This document shows, piece after piece, positions 27,388 to 35,774 of a DNA stretch of 64,000 bases. This DNA is from Thermoanaerobaculales bacterium (lineage in GTDB: Bacteria > Acidobacteriota > Thermoanaerobaculia > Thermoanaerobaculales > Sulfomarinibacteraceae): the NCBI GenBank assembly GCA_035358815.1, contig DAOPQC010000014.1:1-64000 (forward strand). The letters run 5' to 3'. Each line of letters starts with the position of its first letter. The first letter of the stretch is position 1. The translations under genes were made by a program, and so were the position numbers. The notes beneath the pieces are model-generated. The model was not told the origin of the DNA. It saw nothing but the letters and a program-made list of their open reading frames with translations, and did not search any database.

Positions 27388-28086
27388 TTACTCGACGTCG
27401 AAGCTCTGCAGCTCGACCGGGACGAGCTCGCCGTTGAGCGTGATCGACATGTCCTGCGTGGCGTCGTAGGCCCAGCCCGATCCCGGGGCCGTGAACGCGT
27501 ACGCCTGGCCGACGATGCCGTGGGCGGCGTCGAGCGTGCCGGTTTCCCAGAACCAGTCGTCGGTGCCGGCGCCGGTGTCGGTGTAGATCTCGATGAAGTA
27601 GGTGCCGTCCGGCAGCGTGACCGGCGGAAAGTCGAGGGTGACCTGGTGCTCGCTGACGCCGAACAGGGTGACGCCGGTCAGCACGTCGGCGCTGGGCAGG
27701 ACCGAGGTCTGGCCGAGCACGCCGCCCGGGACGCCGGCCGAGTCGTAGTGGAAGATGATGGTGAAGGGGGCGGAGGTCGGCGTGTTGCCCGGGTAGTAAC
27801 CGCCCCAGATCACGATCTGGTTGACGTTGACGCCGACGCCGCCGGTGCTGATCACGACGTTGTCCGCCAGAACCTGCGGCTGGCCACAGTAGTCGCAGTT
27901 GGCGTCCGAGAAGATGCCGTTCGCCTGGTCTGGCGCCTGGGCGAGCCAGACCGCCGGGCCGAAGTCGACCTGCCGCACCACCGGCGGCTGGTTCTGCTCG
28001 AGGACCTTGTGGGACTCGGCGGCGCCGGCGGTGGCGACGACCGCCAGCACGGCCAACGCGATGAGTGTCAACTTCACAGCTTTCAC
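27388..28086 (-). CDS. Exported protein of the LQSF-tail family, paralogue 1
   Basis: A 232-aa protein. GTG 28086 with AAGGAG gives signal peptide MKAVKLTLIALAVLAVVATAG. The body has the GTYFIEIYTDTG block equivalent to GTYW in the others, and the protein ends PVELQSFDVE. First gene of the three-gene cluster. Function unknown. Confidence 0.82.
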   Translation of the reverse strand: MKAVKLTLIALAVLAVVATAGAAESHKVLEQNQPPVVRQVDFGPAVWLAQAPDQANGIFSDANCDYCGQPQVLADNVVISTGGVGVNVNQIVIWGGYYPGNTPTSAPFTIIFHYDSAGVPGGVLGQTSVLPSADVLTGVTLFGVSEHQVTLDFPPVTLPDGTYFIEIYTDTGAGTDDWFWETGTLDAAHGIVGQAYAFTAPGSGWAYDATQDMSITLNGELVPVELQSFDVE

Positions 28087-28217
28087 GTGATGCTCCTTGA
28101 AACCGTTCCTGGGTCTATCCGATGTCGCAGAGCACGGTGCGCTCCACGAGGTGTCGTGACGCGATTGAGGTGTTGCTGCGCCGGCTGGTCACGGACAGCG
28201 TGCGCAGACGTGGCTTG

Positions 28218-28817
28218 TCACGCCCCGTGCTGCAGGCGCCGGGGAGGCGGCACGTCAGGCTCGGGCCTGGCGGCGTCGGCCGCCACCGCGTCGATGGGCA
28301 GCGCCCGCTGGAGCGAGACCAGCCCGAACTCGAACGCGGCGGTTGCGGGCAGCGCGGTGGCCACCCGTGCCGGCAGCTGGATCGACGCCGGCGTCGACTG
28401 CAGCCCGACCGGGTCGACGCGGAGGCTGCCGAGGATCAGCTCGGCGCCCTTTGAGGTGACATACCGGAGCTGGTAGTACCAGCCCGGGACGCCGCTGCGC
28501 CCGTCGCGGAAGCGGTAGCCCGCGAGGCCGCGTGTCGCCTGCTGGGTGTTGACGAGGCGGAGGCTGTCGAGTGCCGGGCCGCTGTACAGGCGGAACTGGC
28601 CGGGGTCGTCCGAGGTCGACGCCTTCCAGACGACGGTCCAGTCGGAGTCTCCGAAGCTGACGACCCGGCGCAGCTCGGGAGATGGCTGCTCGAAGGCGAC
28701 GGAGGGTGCGGCGACGGCGGCCAGGGCAGTGACGAGGAACAGCAGACGCATCATCGGCACACGGCCGACGCGCATCGCGCGGCACAACCGCACGGCCGAA
28801 GTCCCTCCACCGCTCAT
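28218..28817 (-). CDS. Exported hypothetical protein
   Basis: A 199-aa protein with a hydrophobic signal segment (LLFLVTALAAVAAPSVA) preceded by an Arg-rich n-region, and a compact beta-rich middle (GWYYQLRYVTSKG). The C-terminus is Pro/Arg-rich. ATG 28817 is chosen for GGAGG at good spacing; ATGs at 28754/28751 would give a shorter n-region. No family is recognised. Confidence 0.6.
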   Translation of the reverse strand: MSGGGTSAVRLCRAMRVGRVPMMRLLFLVTALAAVAAPSVAFEQPSPELRRVVSFGDSDWTVVWKASTSDDPGQFRLYSGPALDSLRLVNTQQATRGLAGYRFRDGRSGVPGWYYQLRYVTSKGAELILGSLRVDPVGLQSTPASIQLPARVATALPATAAFEFGLVSLQRALPIDAVAADAARPEPDVPPPRRLQHGA

Positions 28818-29044
28818 CACACGCACCTCCACTAGACCACCGAAGTCCAGCGAAGTCAAGGGATTCGTCGACGAATCCTCGGTCGCCGCAGGCTCGGCGA
28901 AGGGCTTGCCCGGAGCCGGCATGACCGCTCCGGGAAGGGCCGCCACCGGGCGCCTGTTGCTGGCGGCAGGCGAGAGCTGCGACGCGATCGCATCTTCTGG
29001 TCGACGGGGGCCGTCGGCCGCGTCGCACGGAAAAGGAGAAGCCC

Positions 29045-29995
29045 ATGACCCGCAAGAAGATCATCGCCGTCGTCGGGGCCACCGGGGCGCAAGGTGGCGG
29101 GCTGGTGCGCGCCATCCTCGGCGACCCGGCCGGCGGCTTCGCTGCGCGCGCCCTGACGCGCAACGTCGAATCGCCCAGGGCCCAGGAGCTCGCCGCGCTG
29201 GGCGCCGAGGTGGTGGCCGCCGACCTCGACGACCGGGAGAGCCTCGAGCGCGCCTTCGCCGGTGCCTGGGGGGCGTTCTGCGTGACCAACTTCTGGGAGC
29301 ACTTCTCACCCGACAGGGAGAAGGCCCAGGCGCGTGCCATGGCCGAGGCCGCCAAACGCACCGGCCTGCAGCACGTGATCTGGTCCACCCTCGAGGACAC
29401 CAGGCGGTGGGTGCCGCTGTCGGATGACCGCATGCCGACTCTGATGGGCTCGTACAAGGTGCCGCACTTCGACGCCAAGGGCGAGTCGGACCGGACCTTC
29501 GCCGAGCTCGGCGTGCCCACCACCTTCCTGCTCACCTCCTTCTACTGGGACAACCTGATCCACTTCGGGATGGGCCCCAAGCCGGCGGGAGACGGCACCC
29601 TCGCCTTCACCCTGCCGATGGGCGGGGCGAAGCTGCCCGGTATCGCCGCAGCGGACATCGGCCGCTGCGCCTACGGCATCTTCAAGCGCGGCGGTGAGCT
29701 GATCGGGAAGACCGTCGGCATCGCCGGCGAGCACCTGAGCGGCGAGGAGATGGCGGCCGCCCTCGGCAAGGCGCTGGGCACGGCGGTTCGCCACAACGCA
29801 GTCGACCCGGCGGTCTACCGCGGCTTCGGGTTCCCGGGCGCCGAGGACCTCGGCAACATGTTCCAGTTCAAGCGCGACTTCGAGGACACCTTCCGCGGCG
29901 CCCGCGACCTCGCCTTCTCGCGCTCCCTCAACCCCGAGCTGCAGAGCTTCGAGGGCTGGCTCGCCGCCAACGCGGACCGGATCCCGCGCGGCTGA
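29045..29995 (+). CDS. NmrA-like NAD(P)-binding protein
   Basis: A 316-aa Rossmann protein with the dinucleotide motif VVGATGAQGGGLV at the N-terminus and the NmrA-type layout (ADLDDRESLERAF, HVIWSTLED, PTTFLLTSFYWDN). NmrA-like proteins act as redox sensors or atypical SDR reductases. AAAAGGAG precedes the ATG. It appears monocistronic. Confidence 0.87.
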   Translation: MTRKKIIAVVGATGAQGGGLVRAILGDPAGGFAARALTRNVESPRAQELAALGAEVVAADLDDRESLERAFAGAWGAFCVTNFWEHFSPDREKAQARAMAEAAKRTGLQHVIWSTLEDTRRWVPLSDDRMPTLMGSYKVPHFDAKGESDRTFAELGVPTTFLLTSFYWDNLIHFGMGPKPAGDGTLAFTLPMGGAKLPGIAAADIGRCAYGIFKRGGELIGKTVGIAGEHLSGEEMAAALGKALGTAVRHNAVDPAVYRGFGFPGAEDLGNMFQFKRDFEDTFRGARDLAFSRSLNPELQSFEGWLAANADRIPRG

Positions 29996-30115
29996 CGATG
30001 CAACTCGCGGCCGCGGGTCTCCGTAGAGCAGGGGAGCCTTCAGCCCGGCCCGCCGGCCCGGTTCTCATCGGCCCGCGGCTGGGGTAGCCTGCCGATCGCG
30101 GGAGGGACGCGCGCC

Positions 30116-31645
30116 ATGGGAAAGCTGCAACGACGTGAGTTCATGGCCCTCGCCGGCGCCAGCGCCGGCGCCTGGGCCGTCTCCGGGCTCTTCGCCGACC
30201 GGCTGGCGGTCGCCGCCGCGACGGCGCCCGGCCTGGGCCTCTTCGAGGAGCGGTTCGGAGTGACCGCCGAGATGCTGCGCCAGGTCCTCCAGGCGGCGCT
30301 GTCCAAGGGCGGCGACTTCGCCGAGCTCTTCCTCGAGTACTCGACCTCGAACGCGGTCGAGATGGAGGACGACATCATCAAGGAGTCGGACGAGAACATC
30401 CGGCTCGGCATCGGCATCCGCGTCCTCAAGGGGCAGCAGACCGGCTTCGGCTTCACCTCCGAGCTGGCGCTCGACGCGATGCGCCGCGCGGCCCTGACCG
30501 CGGCGGCGATCGCGTCCTCGGGAAGCGGCGGCGCGGTCGCCCCGTTCGCCGAGCGGCCGCCGGGCCGGCAGGTCTACCAGCTCAAGATGCCCTTCTCGGA
30601 GGGGACGCTCGCGGACCGGATCGCCCTCGTCAAGGAGGGCTACGCCGCGGCCGCTGCCCACGACAAGAGGATCGTCAAGGTCCGCTCGGAGTTTTCGGAC
30701 GAGCTCCAGGTGGTGTCCATCTTCAACAGCGAGGGCCTGCTCACAACCGACGTCCGGCCGCAGGCCAGGATGCGGGTGACCGCCATCGCGGAGAGCGACG
30801 GCGTCCGCGTCAACGGCTCGGACAACGCCGGCGGCCGGGTCGGCCGGGCGTTCTACGCCACCCCCGGCACCACCCCCAAGGAGATCGGCACGCGGGCCGC
30901 CGAGGAGGCGATCATCCTGCTCGGCGCGGTCTACCCGGTGCCCGGCGACCAGCCGGTGGTGCTCGGCAGCAAGAACTCCGGCGTCGTCATCCACGAGGCG
31001 GTCGGCCACCCCTTCGAGGCGGACGGGGTCTGGAAGAAGACCTCGATCATGTGGGACCGGATGGGCCAGAAGGTCGCAAGCCCCTTGGTCACGATCTACG
31101 ACGACGCGACCATCCCGGAGGCGCGCGGCTCGCTCAACGTCGACGACGAGGGCACCGCCACCGGCAAGGCGGTGCTGGTCGACAAGGGGGTGCTCACCGG
31201 CTTCCTCCACGACCGGCTGTCGGCGAGGGTGCTGGGTACTACGCCCAACGGCCACGGCCGGCGGCAGTCGTTCCGCAACCCGCCGATCCCGCGCATGAAC
31301 AACACCTTCCTGGCGCAGGGGTCGACGCCGCCTGAGGAGATCATCGCCTCGGTCAAGAAGGGCTTCTACGCATCAAGCTACGAGGGCGGCATGGTGCAGG
31401 GCACCGGCAAGTTCACCTTCTCGGTCAACCTCGGCTACTTGATCGAGGACGGCAAGCTCACCGCGCCGGTCAAGACCGCCACCCTGATCGGCATCAACCT
31501 GAAGATGCTCAATGACATCGAGATGGTGGGCAACGACCTCGGCACCTTCCTCGGCAGCTGCGGCAAGGGCGGCCAGTCCGCGCCGGTGACGGCCGGCAGC
31601 CCCACCTTCAAGGTTCGCGAGATGACGGTCGGAGGTCGGGCATGA
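30116..31645 (+). CDS. tldD: TldD-family metallopeptidase with Tat-like leader
   Basis: A 509-aa protein of the TldD/PmbA family with the zinc motif HEAVGHPFEADG (His293 region). Unusually for TldD, the N-terminus reads LQRREFMALAGASAGAWAVSG, a twin-arginine-like export signal, so the mature enzyme may be periplasmic. TldD/TldE form a heterodimeric peptidase in E. coli (maturation of microcins, CcdA degradation). Its stop overlaps the next start (ATGA). GGGAGGG precedes ATG 30116. Confidence 0.92.
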   Translation: MGKLQRREFMALAGASAGAWAVSGLFADRLAVAAATAPGLGLFEERFGVTAEMLRQVLQAALSKGGDFAELFLEYSTSNAVEMEDDIIKESDENIRLGIGIRVLKGQQTGFGFTSELALDAMRRAALTAAAIASSGSGGAVAPFAERPPGRQVYQLKMPFSEGTLADRIALVKEGYAAAAAHDKRIVKVRSEFSDELQVVSIFNSEGLLTTDVRPQARMRVTAIAESDGVRVNGSDNAGGRVGRAFYATPGTTPKEIGTRAAEEAIILLGAVYPVPGDQPVVLGSKNSGVVIHEAVGHPFEADGVWKKTSIMWDRMGQKVASPLVTIYDDATIPEARGSLNVDDEGTATGKAVLVDKGVLTGFLHDRLSARVLGTTPNGHGRRQSFRNPPIPRMNNTFLAQGSTPPEEIIASVKKGFYASSYEGGMVQGTGKFTFSVNLGYLIEDGKLTAPVKTATLIGINLKMLNDIEMVGNDLGTFLGSCGKGGQSAPVTAGSPTFKVREMTVGGRA

Positions 31646-32979
31646 GCACGGGCAGCAACGACCTGATGGCGCTCGCCGACCAGCTGGTGAAGCTGGGCAT
31701 CATGAAGGGCGCGGACGAGATCGAGGTGTCGATCGGCGACGGCAGCCAGTTCCGCGCCGCGATCCGCGACGGAGCGCTCGAGACCCTGACCGAGTCCGGC
31801 TCGAGGCAGCTGGCGATCCGGGCCTTCGTCGACGGCCGCACCGCCAACGCATCCTCCTCCGACCTCTCGCTCGACACCCTCGACCGGCTGGTGACCAACG
31901 CGGTGGCGCGCGCCCGGCTCGGCGGCAAGGACGAGTTCGCGGGCCTGCCCGCGCTCGAGAAGGTCACGGCCGACGCCGCCGAGCTCGGCATCTTCGACCC
32001 CGCGGTCCTGGCGCTCACGCCCGAGGAGAAGATCGCCTACGCCACCCAGGCGGAGGCGATCGGCCTCAAGCAGGCGGGCGTCACCAAGTCGCTCGGCGCC
32101 TCGTTCGTGTCTGCCGACGAGACCACCATCCTCGCCAACTCGAAGGGCTTCCGCGGCAGCTACCGCAGCACCGGCGCGTTCGCCTCGGCGGCCTTCCAGG
32201 CCGGCGAGGGCGACAACCTGTTCCAGGACGGCTGGTTCGAGGGCGGGCCGACGCGAGCGGCGCTGCCCGAACCCGAGGTGCTGGCGACCACCGCCGCCCG
32301 CCGGGTGACCCGGCTGATCGGCGCCCGCAAGGTCGAGACCCAGAAGGTGCCGGTGGTCGTCGAGCCGCCGGTGACCGCCGGCCTGCTCGACTTCCTCGCC
32401 GAGGCGGTATCGGGCCAGGCGATCTCGCGCCGCCAGTCGTTCCTGGTCGACAGGCTGGGCGCGAAGATCGCCGCCGGCACCGTCACCATCGTCGACGACG
32501 GCCTGCTCAAGCACGGATTCGCCACCGCGCCGTTCGACGGCGAAGGCGTGCCGCGGCGCACCACCACGCTGGTCGAGGCGGGGGTGCTGAAGAGCTACCT
32601 GCTCGACACCTACTACGCCCGCAAGCTCGGGATGAAGTCGACGGGCAACGCCGGCGGCACCACCAACCTCTACCTGAAGGCGGGCGCCGCCAAACCCGAG
32701 GCGATCATGGCCTCGGTCGAGCGCGGGCTGCTGCTGACCGGCACCATCGGCTTCGGCACCGACCCGACGACCGGCGACATCTCGATCGGCGCCTTCGGGC
32801 TGTGGATCGAGAACGGCGTCACCACCTTCCCGGTTGCCGGGATCACCATCGCCGGCAACCTCGGCGACCTGCTCCAGGGCATCGAGCTGGTCGGCGACGA
32901 CCTGCGCTTCCACGGCTCGACCAACGGCCCGACCATCAAGCTCGCCGAGATGACGATCGGCGGCACCACGGCCACGTAG
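31642..32979 (+). CDS. tldE: TldE/PmbA-family protein
   Basis: A 445-aa partner of TldD, coupled by a 4-base overlap. Family blocks: RDGALETLTESGSRQLAIRA, SFLVDRLG, YLLDTYYARKLGMKSTGNAGG, GDISIGAFGLWIENG. It lacks the HExxxH motif, as expected of TldE. It has no signal peptide, unlike its partner, which raises the question of where they assemble. A G-run block and hexamer array begin right after the stop. Confidence 0.92.
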   Translation: MSTGSNDLMALADQLVKLGIMKGADEIEVSIGDGSQFRAAIRDGALETLTESGSRQLAIRAFVDGRTANASSSDLSLDTLDRLVTNAVARARLGGKDEFAGLPALEKVTADAAELGIFDPAVLALTPEEKIAYATQAEAIGLKQAGVTKSLGASFVSADETTILANSKGFRGSYRSTGAFASAAFQAGEGDNLFQDGWFEGGPTRAALPEPEVLATTAARRVTRLIGARKVETQKVPVVVEPPVTAGLLDFLAEAVSGQAISRRQSFLVDRLGAKIAAGTVTIVDDGLLKHGFATAPFDGEGVPRRTTTLVEAGVLKSYLLDTYYARKLGMKSTGNAGGTTNLYLKAGAAKPEAIMASVERGLLLTGTIGFGTDPTTGDISIGAFGLWIENGVTTFPVAGITIAGNLGDLLQGIELVGDDLRFHGSTNGPTIKLAEMTIGGTTAT

Positions 32980-33051
32980 AGAGGATCTAGGGGATAGGAT
33001 CTGGGGGATAGGGCTCGCACGATCCCGTTCCCGTTCCCGTGCCCGATCCCG
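32980..33051 (+). repeat. G-run block plus (CCCGTT)n array
   Basis: AGGATCTAGGGGATAGGATC-type sequence (32981-33013), closely similar to 58644-58668, is followed by CCCGTTCCCGTTCCCGTGCCCG (33024-33045). This is the composite intergenic element described in the findings. Confidence 0.8.
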
Positions 33052-33161
33052 ACCTCCGATGCCGTGCACGGCCGCGGAATACGCAGTCGCGATCCCGGCT
33101 TTCACCCTGACAGAGACCCGCGTCCGTCCGCTCGCGTAGGGCTGCTGTCAGAGGGAGCCGG

Positions 33162-33413
33162 ATGACCATCGTCGTTGCCGCCATTGTCGCGCTCCTGGTG
33201 CTGCTGGTGCTGATCCGCATCGGCGCCAGGGCGCGGGCCACCGTGTCGTCGAGCGCGCGGCCCACTCGCGACCGGCGCTCCGGGCGCGACCGCCGCGTCC
33301 AGCGAGTGCGGGTCCCGCGCGAACGCCGCAGGGCCCCGCGCCGGCTCGAGGACGTGGCGGCGAGCTACGTCGCCCGGATCGACGCCACCTCCGGACCAGG
33401 GGCGAGGATTTAG
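33162..33413 (+). CDS. Small single-span membrane protein with basic tail
   Basis: An 83-aa protein: one N-terminal helix (MTIVVAAIVALLVLLVLI), then an Arg-rich cytosolic tail. GAGGGAG precedes the ATG. The final codons and stop come from a G-run block. No family is recognised; it could be spurious, but the RBS and helix argue for a real gene. Confidence 0.55.
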   Translation: MTIVVAAIVALLVLLVLIRIGARARATVSSSARPTRDRRSGRDRRVQRVRVPRERRRAPRRLEDVAASYVARIDATSGPGARI

Positions 33414-33431
33414 GGGTGAGGGGACAGGGGT
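33399..33431 (+). repeat. G-run block at a gene 3' end
   Basis: Five GGGG runs separated by short spacers. The TAG of the small membrane protein gene (33411-33413) lies inside it. Confidence 0.7.
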
Positions 33432-33481
33432 CAACTCCACCGCGCGCTGCTGTCAACACGGAGCAACGGCGCAGCCCACTA

Positions 33482-33550
33482 GGCGAAGCCGCAAGCTGAA
33501 AGCGAAGCCGGAGGCCGGACCTGTCACGGCGAAGTCCGCAGGACGAAGCC
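33482..33550 (+). repeat. Interspersed GAA/GAA hairpin element, copy 3, with degenerate neighbour
   Basis: 33528-33550 is GGC-GAA-GTCC-GCA-GGAC-GAA-GCC, identical to copy 2 over the hairpin. 33482-33509 is a looser relative with the outer GGCGAAG...CGAAGCC preserved. The gap 33414-33631 has no gene. Confidence 0.75.
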
Positions 33551-33631
33551 GGATCCGCACCCGCTTTCGCTTCTGGATCCCTGTCCGTGCCAGGCCGGGC
33601 GGGAGCGCGGTTCGGACCTCGCTCGGCCGTG

Positions 33632-34393
33632 TCAGCGGCCGCCGCCACCACCACCGCGGTGCGAGCCGCCGCCCGATCCGGCGCCGGCGCCGCTGCCCGG
33701 CCCGCCCGCGTCCGGCGGGCCGCTTCCGCCGTCGCCACCGGCGCCGAAGCCCGGGCCCGCCATCGGAGGAGGCTGGTCGGGCCGGCCGCCGCGCTCCCAG
33801 TCGTGCGTCGTCATCTCGTGCGGCCGCGGCGGCTGCGCCGGCTGGCCGCGCCGGACCCTGGTGTACTGGCCGGGGCCGATGCGCACCGGCTCGCCCTGGC
33901 GCCCGACGTCGACAAGCTCGACCTCGCCCTCGAAAACCGTGACCGTGGTGTTTCCCTTTGCATCGACCTCGACGCCATACTCGGTGCCGCGGACGGCAAG
34001 CACGGCCGACGGCGTGGTGACGAGTCGCTCACGCGAGCTCCCGGTCAGCTTCTCGAACAGCGCGCGGAGCCTCCCCTCTTCGAGCTCGAGCAGCACTCCC
34101 GGCGTCTCGGAGGCGAGCCGAGCCCGGGTCTTGGCCGCGATCCGGAACCGGGCTGCCGCCTCCGGGCACAGGATGTCGGCCGACGACCGCGCACCGGTGC
34201 GCAGCCGGTCCCCGGCGGCGATCGGCGCTCCGGAGTCGAGCTGCGTCTCGGGGGCGGGAAGGTCCCGGAACAGCTTCCGTTCCACCGCCGAGAGCTGGTA
34301 CGACGGCGGCTCCGCCTCTTCCGCGCTCAGCACGGCGGCCCCGATCACGGCAACTGCCAGCAGCACCCTCTTGAAAGTCATCGTCGGGAGCAT
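33632..34393 (-). CDS. Exported FecR-domain protein with Gly-rich tail
   Basis: A 253-aa protein with a signal peptide (VLLAVAVIGAAVLS). The FecR domain (about 45-165) includes the signature VLAVRGTEYGVEVDAKG and ends in VRIGPGQYTRVRRG. The last 60 residues are Gly/Pro-rich (GAGGDGGSGPPDAGG...). FecR domains here are without a membrane anchor or sigma partner, so it is probably an envelope protein and not an anti-sigma. ATG 34393 is 6 bases from GGAGGT. A sigma54-type promoter lies 35 bases upstream, divergent from the next gene's sigma54 promoter. Confidence 0.82.
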   Translation of the reverse strand: MLPTMTFKRVLLAVAVIGAAVLSAEEAEPPSYQLSAVERKLFRDLPAPETQLDSGAPIAAGDRLRTGARSSADILCPEAAARFRIAAKTRARLASETPGVLLELEEGRLRALFEKLTGSSRERLVTTPSAVLAVRGTEYGVEVDAKGNTTVTVFEGEVELVDVGRQGEPVRIGPGQYTRVRRGQPAQPPRPHEMTTHDWERGGRPDQPPPMAGPGFGAGGDGGSGPPDAGGPGSGAGAGSGGGSHRGGGGGGR

Positions 34394-34426
34394 CATCCCA
34401 CCTCCGGTCGTCATGCTCCACCCTCG

Positions 34427-34443
34427 AGCAAGGTCGATGCCAG
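34427..34443 (-). promoter_or_regulatory. Sigma54 (-24/-12) promoter of the FecR-domain gene
   Basis: On the minus strand the sequence is CTGGCATCGACCTTGCT, against the consensus YTGGCACGRNNNTTGCW. The GG (34441-34440) and GC (34429-34428) are exactly 10 bases apart. Transcription would start near 34416, giving a leader of about 23 bases with the GGAGGT RBS. Confidence 0.75.
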
Positions 34444-34558
34444 GCGGAGCCTTTGCCGGCCTCGTCCTGAAACCGGCGCCGCGGGGCAATCGGACACGCC
34501 CGGTGGGTTGGGACGACTCGCCGAGCCGCCGGCGCCCGCTCGATTCAGCCCCCTGCTG

Positions 34559-34575
34559 CTGGCATGACCCTTGCC
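34559..34575 (+). promoter_or_regulatory. Sigma54 (-24/-12) promoter of the Gly-rich exported-protein gene
   Basis: CTGGCATGACCCTTGCC has GG at 34561-34562 and GC at 34573-34574, 10 bases apart. The predicted start is near 34586, followed at once by a 7-bp hairpin (34587-34606) and the RBS. About 115 bases separate the two divergent promoters, enough for activator sites. Confidence 0.78.
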
Positions 34576-34627
34576 CTTCCGGGAGTCGGGCGGCGTCAAC
34601 CGCCCGGAGAACGAAAGGAGTGAGGCG

Positions 34628-35695
34628 ATGAGAAGCACACGTTGTCTGGTTGTGGTCGCGATGCTGGCCGGCCTGCTGGCAGCCACGGTGACCGGTTTTG
34701 CACAGGCCCAGATGAACCGCTCGACGCACGAGCACCAGAACCGGAACCTGTTTGCCACCGACCAGGACCCCCCGCTCGACCGCGTTCACGCGGTGGCGGC
34801 GCTCGAGCCGATCGGCGGAATCGAGGGCTGGGGCCGCGTCATGGTTGCGGACCAGGTCATGTCCGACGAGGAGATCCGGCGGGCGGTGGTGGTGCGGGTC
34901 GTCGGGCTCGAGCCCGACACCGAGTACGCGGCGGTGATCGACGGCCTGACCATCGGCGCCCTGACGACCGATGCCTTCGGCGACGGCAGGCTCCACCTCG
35001 GCTGGCCGGAGGACAGGTTCCCACCGGTTCCGGACGAGCTGCCGCCGGCCGAGGCCCTGGAGCTCGCGCAGATCGTCGATGCCGGCCTGGGGGTCGTGCT
35101 CGAGGGTGCGTTCGTGATCGACTGGTCGGGCGGCGCCGGGCCGGCCGACACCGTCTACATGGAGCGGATCCGGCTCGACGCGGTGCTCGGCTTCGGCGAG
35201 CGCGGGATCGCCAAGGTTGTGCGCACCGACGGCGACGAGCAGATCTTCGAGACCCGGGCGTGCGGGCTGGAGCCCGGCGCCGTCTACCAGATCTCGGTCG
35301 ACGGGTTTCTTGCCGGCGCGGTCACCGCTGACGCGGTCGGTCACGCCTCGCTCGAGCTGACGACCGCGGACGGCAGCCTGCCGGCCGACCTCCAGCCCAT
35401 CGAGGAGCTGCGGTTGGTCGAGTGGGTCGACGCCGCCGCGAGCGTCGTGCTGACCGGCACCTTTACCGGCACCAACATGGCCGGCAACGGCAACGGCGGC
35501 GGCCAGGGTGGTGGCAACGGCGATCCGGGTGGCAACGGCGATCCGGGTGGCAACGGCGATCCGGGCGGCAACGGCGATCCGGGCGGCAACGGCGACCCGG
35601 GCGGCAACGGTGACCCTGGTGGCAGCGGCGGCGGTAACGGCGGCGGCAACGGCGGCGGCAACGGCGGCGGCAACGGCGGCGGGGGAGCTCCCTGA
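34628..35695 (+). CDS. Exported protein with Gly/Asn/Asp-rich repeat tail
   Basis: A 355-aa protein with a signal peptide (MRSTRCLVVVAMLAGLLAATVTG). Two similar halves (about 60-165 and 175-275) share patterns such as LEPDTEYAAVIDGLTIGALTTDAFG and LEPGAVYQISVDGFLAGAVTADAVG, so they are an internal duplication. The last 65 residues are GNGDPG repeats and then GGGN repeats. This is not an RTX consensus. ATG 34628 has AAAGGAG. A sigma54 promoter and a matching activator gene nearby indicate inducible expression. Function unknown; a surface or matrix protein is plausible. Confidence 0.8.
   Translation: MRSTRCLVVVAMLAGLLAATVTGFAQAQMNRSTHEHQNRNLFATDQDPPLDRVHAVAALEPIGGIEGWGRVMVADQVMSDEEIRRAVVVRVVGLEPDTEYAAVIDGLTIGALTTDAFGDGRLHLGWPEDRFPPVPDELPPAEALELAQIVDAGLGVVLEGAFVIDWSGGAGPADTVYMERIRLDAVLGFGERGIAKVVRTDGDEQIFETRACGLEPGAVYQISVDGFLAGAVTADAVGHASLELTTADGSLPADLQPIEELRLVEWVDAAASVVLTGTFTGTNMAGNGNGGGQGGGNGDPGGNGDPGGNGDPGGNGDPGGNGDPGGNGDPGGSGGGNGGGNGGGNGGGNGGGGAP
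35513..35680 (+). repeat. In-frame tandem repeats encoding GNGDPG and GGGN
   Basis: Six 18-bp units (ggcaacggcgatccgggt and variants, 35513-35620) are followed by about four 12-bp units up to 35680. Near-perfect identity suggests recent expansion by slippage. Confidence 0.9.
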
Positions 35696-35761
35696 CCGTT
35701 CGCAGCCAGTGACGACTCACGGCGGGGCGCTCGGGCGCCCCGCCCTTGCTTTCGAATCGGC

Positions 35762-35767
35762 TACCCT
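35762..35767 (+). promoter_or_regulatory. -10 box TACCCT of the histidine kinase gene
   Basis: TACCCT ends 7 bases before ATG 35775 with no Shine-Dalgarno, which fits a leaderless transcript. Confidence 0.5.
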
Positions 35768-35774
35768 GTCAGTG

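Noticed and set aside
25144..28476. Very long open frame on the plus strand opposite the phosphodiesterase and exported-protein genes
   Set aside because: Its translation is Arg/Gly/Asp-rich low complexity without domains, typical of antisense frames in GC-rich DNA. The minus-strand genes have signal peptides, motifs and RBSs.
35513..35680. Tandem repeats considered as CRISPR or as an RTX domain
   Set aside because: They are in frame and code for GNGDPG. The RTX consensus GGxGxDxUx is absent.
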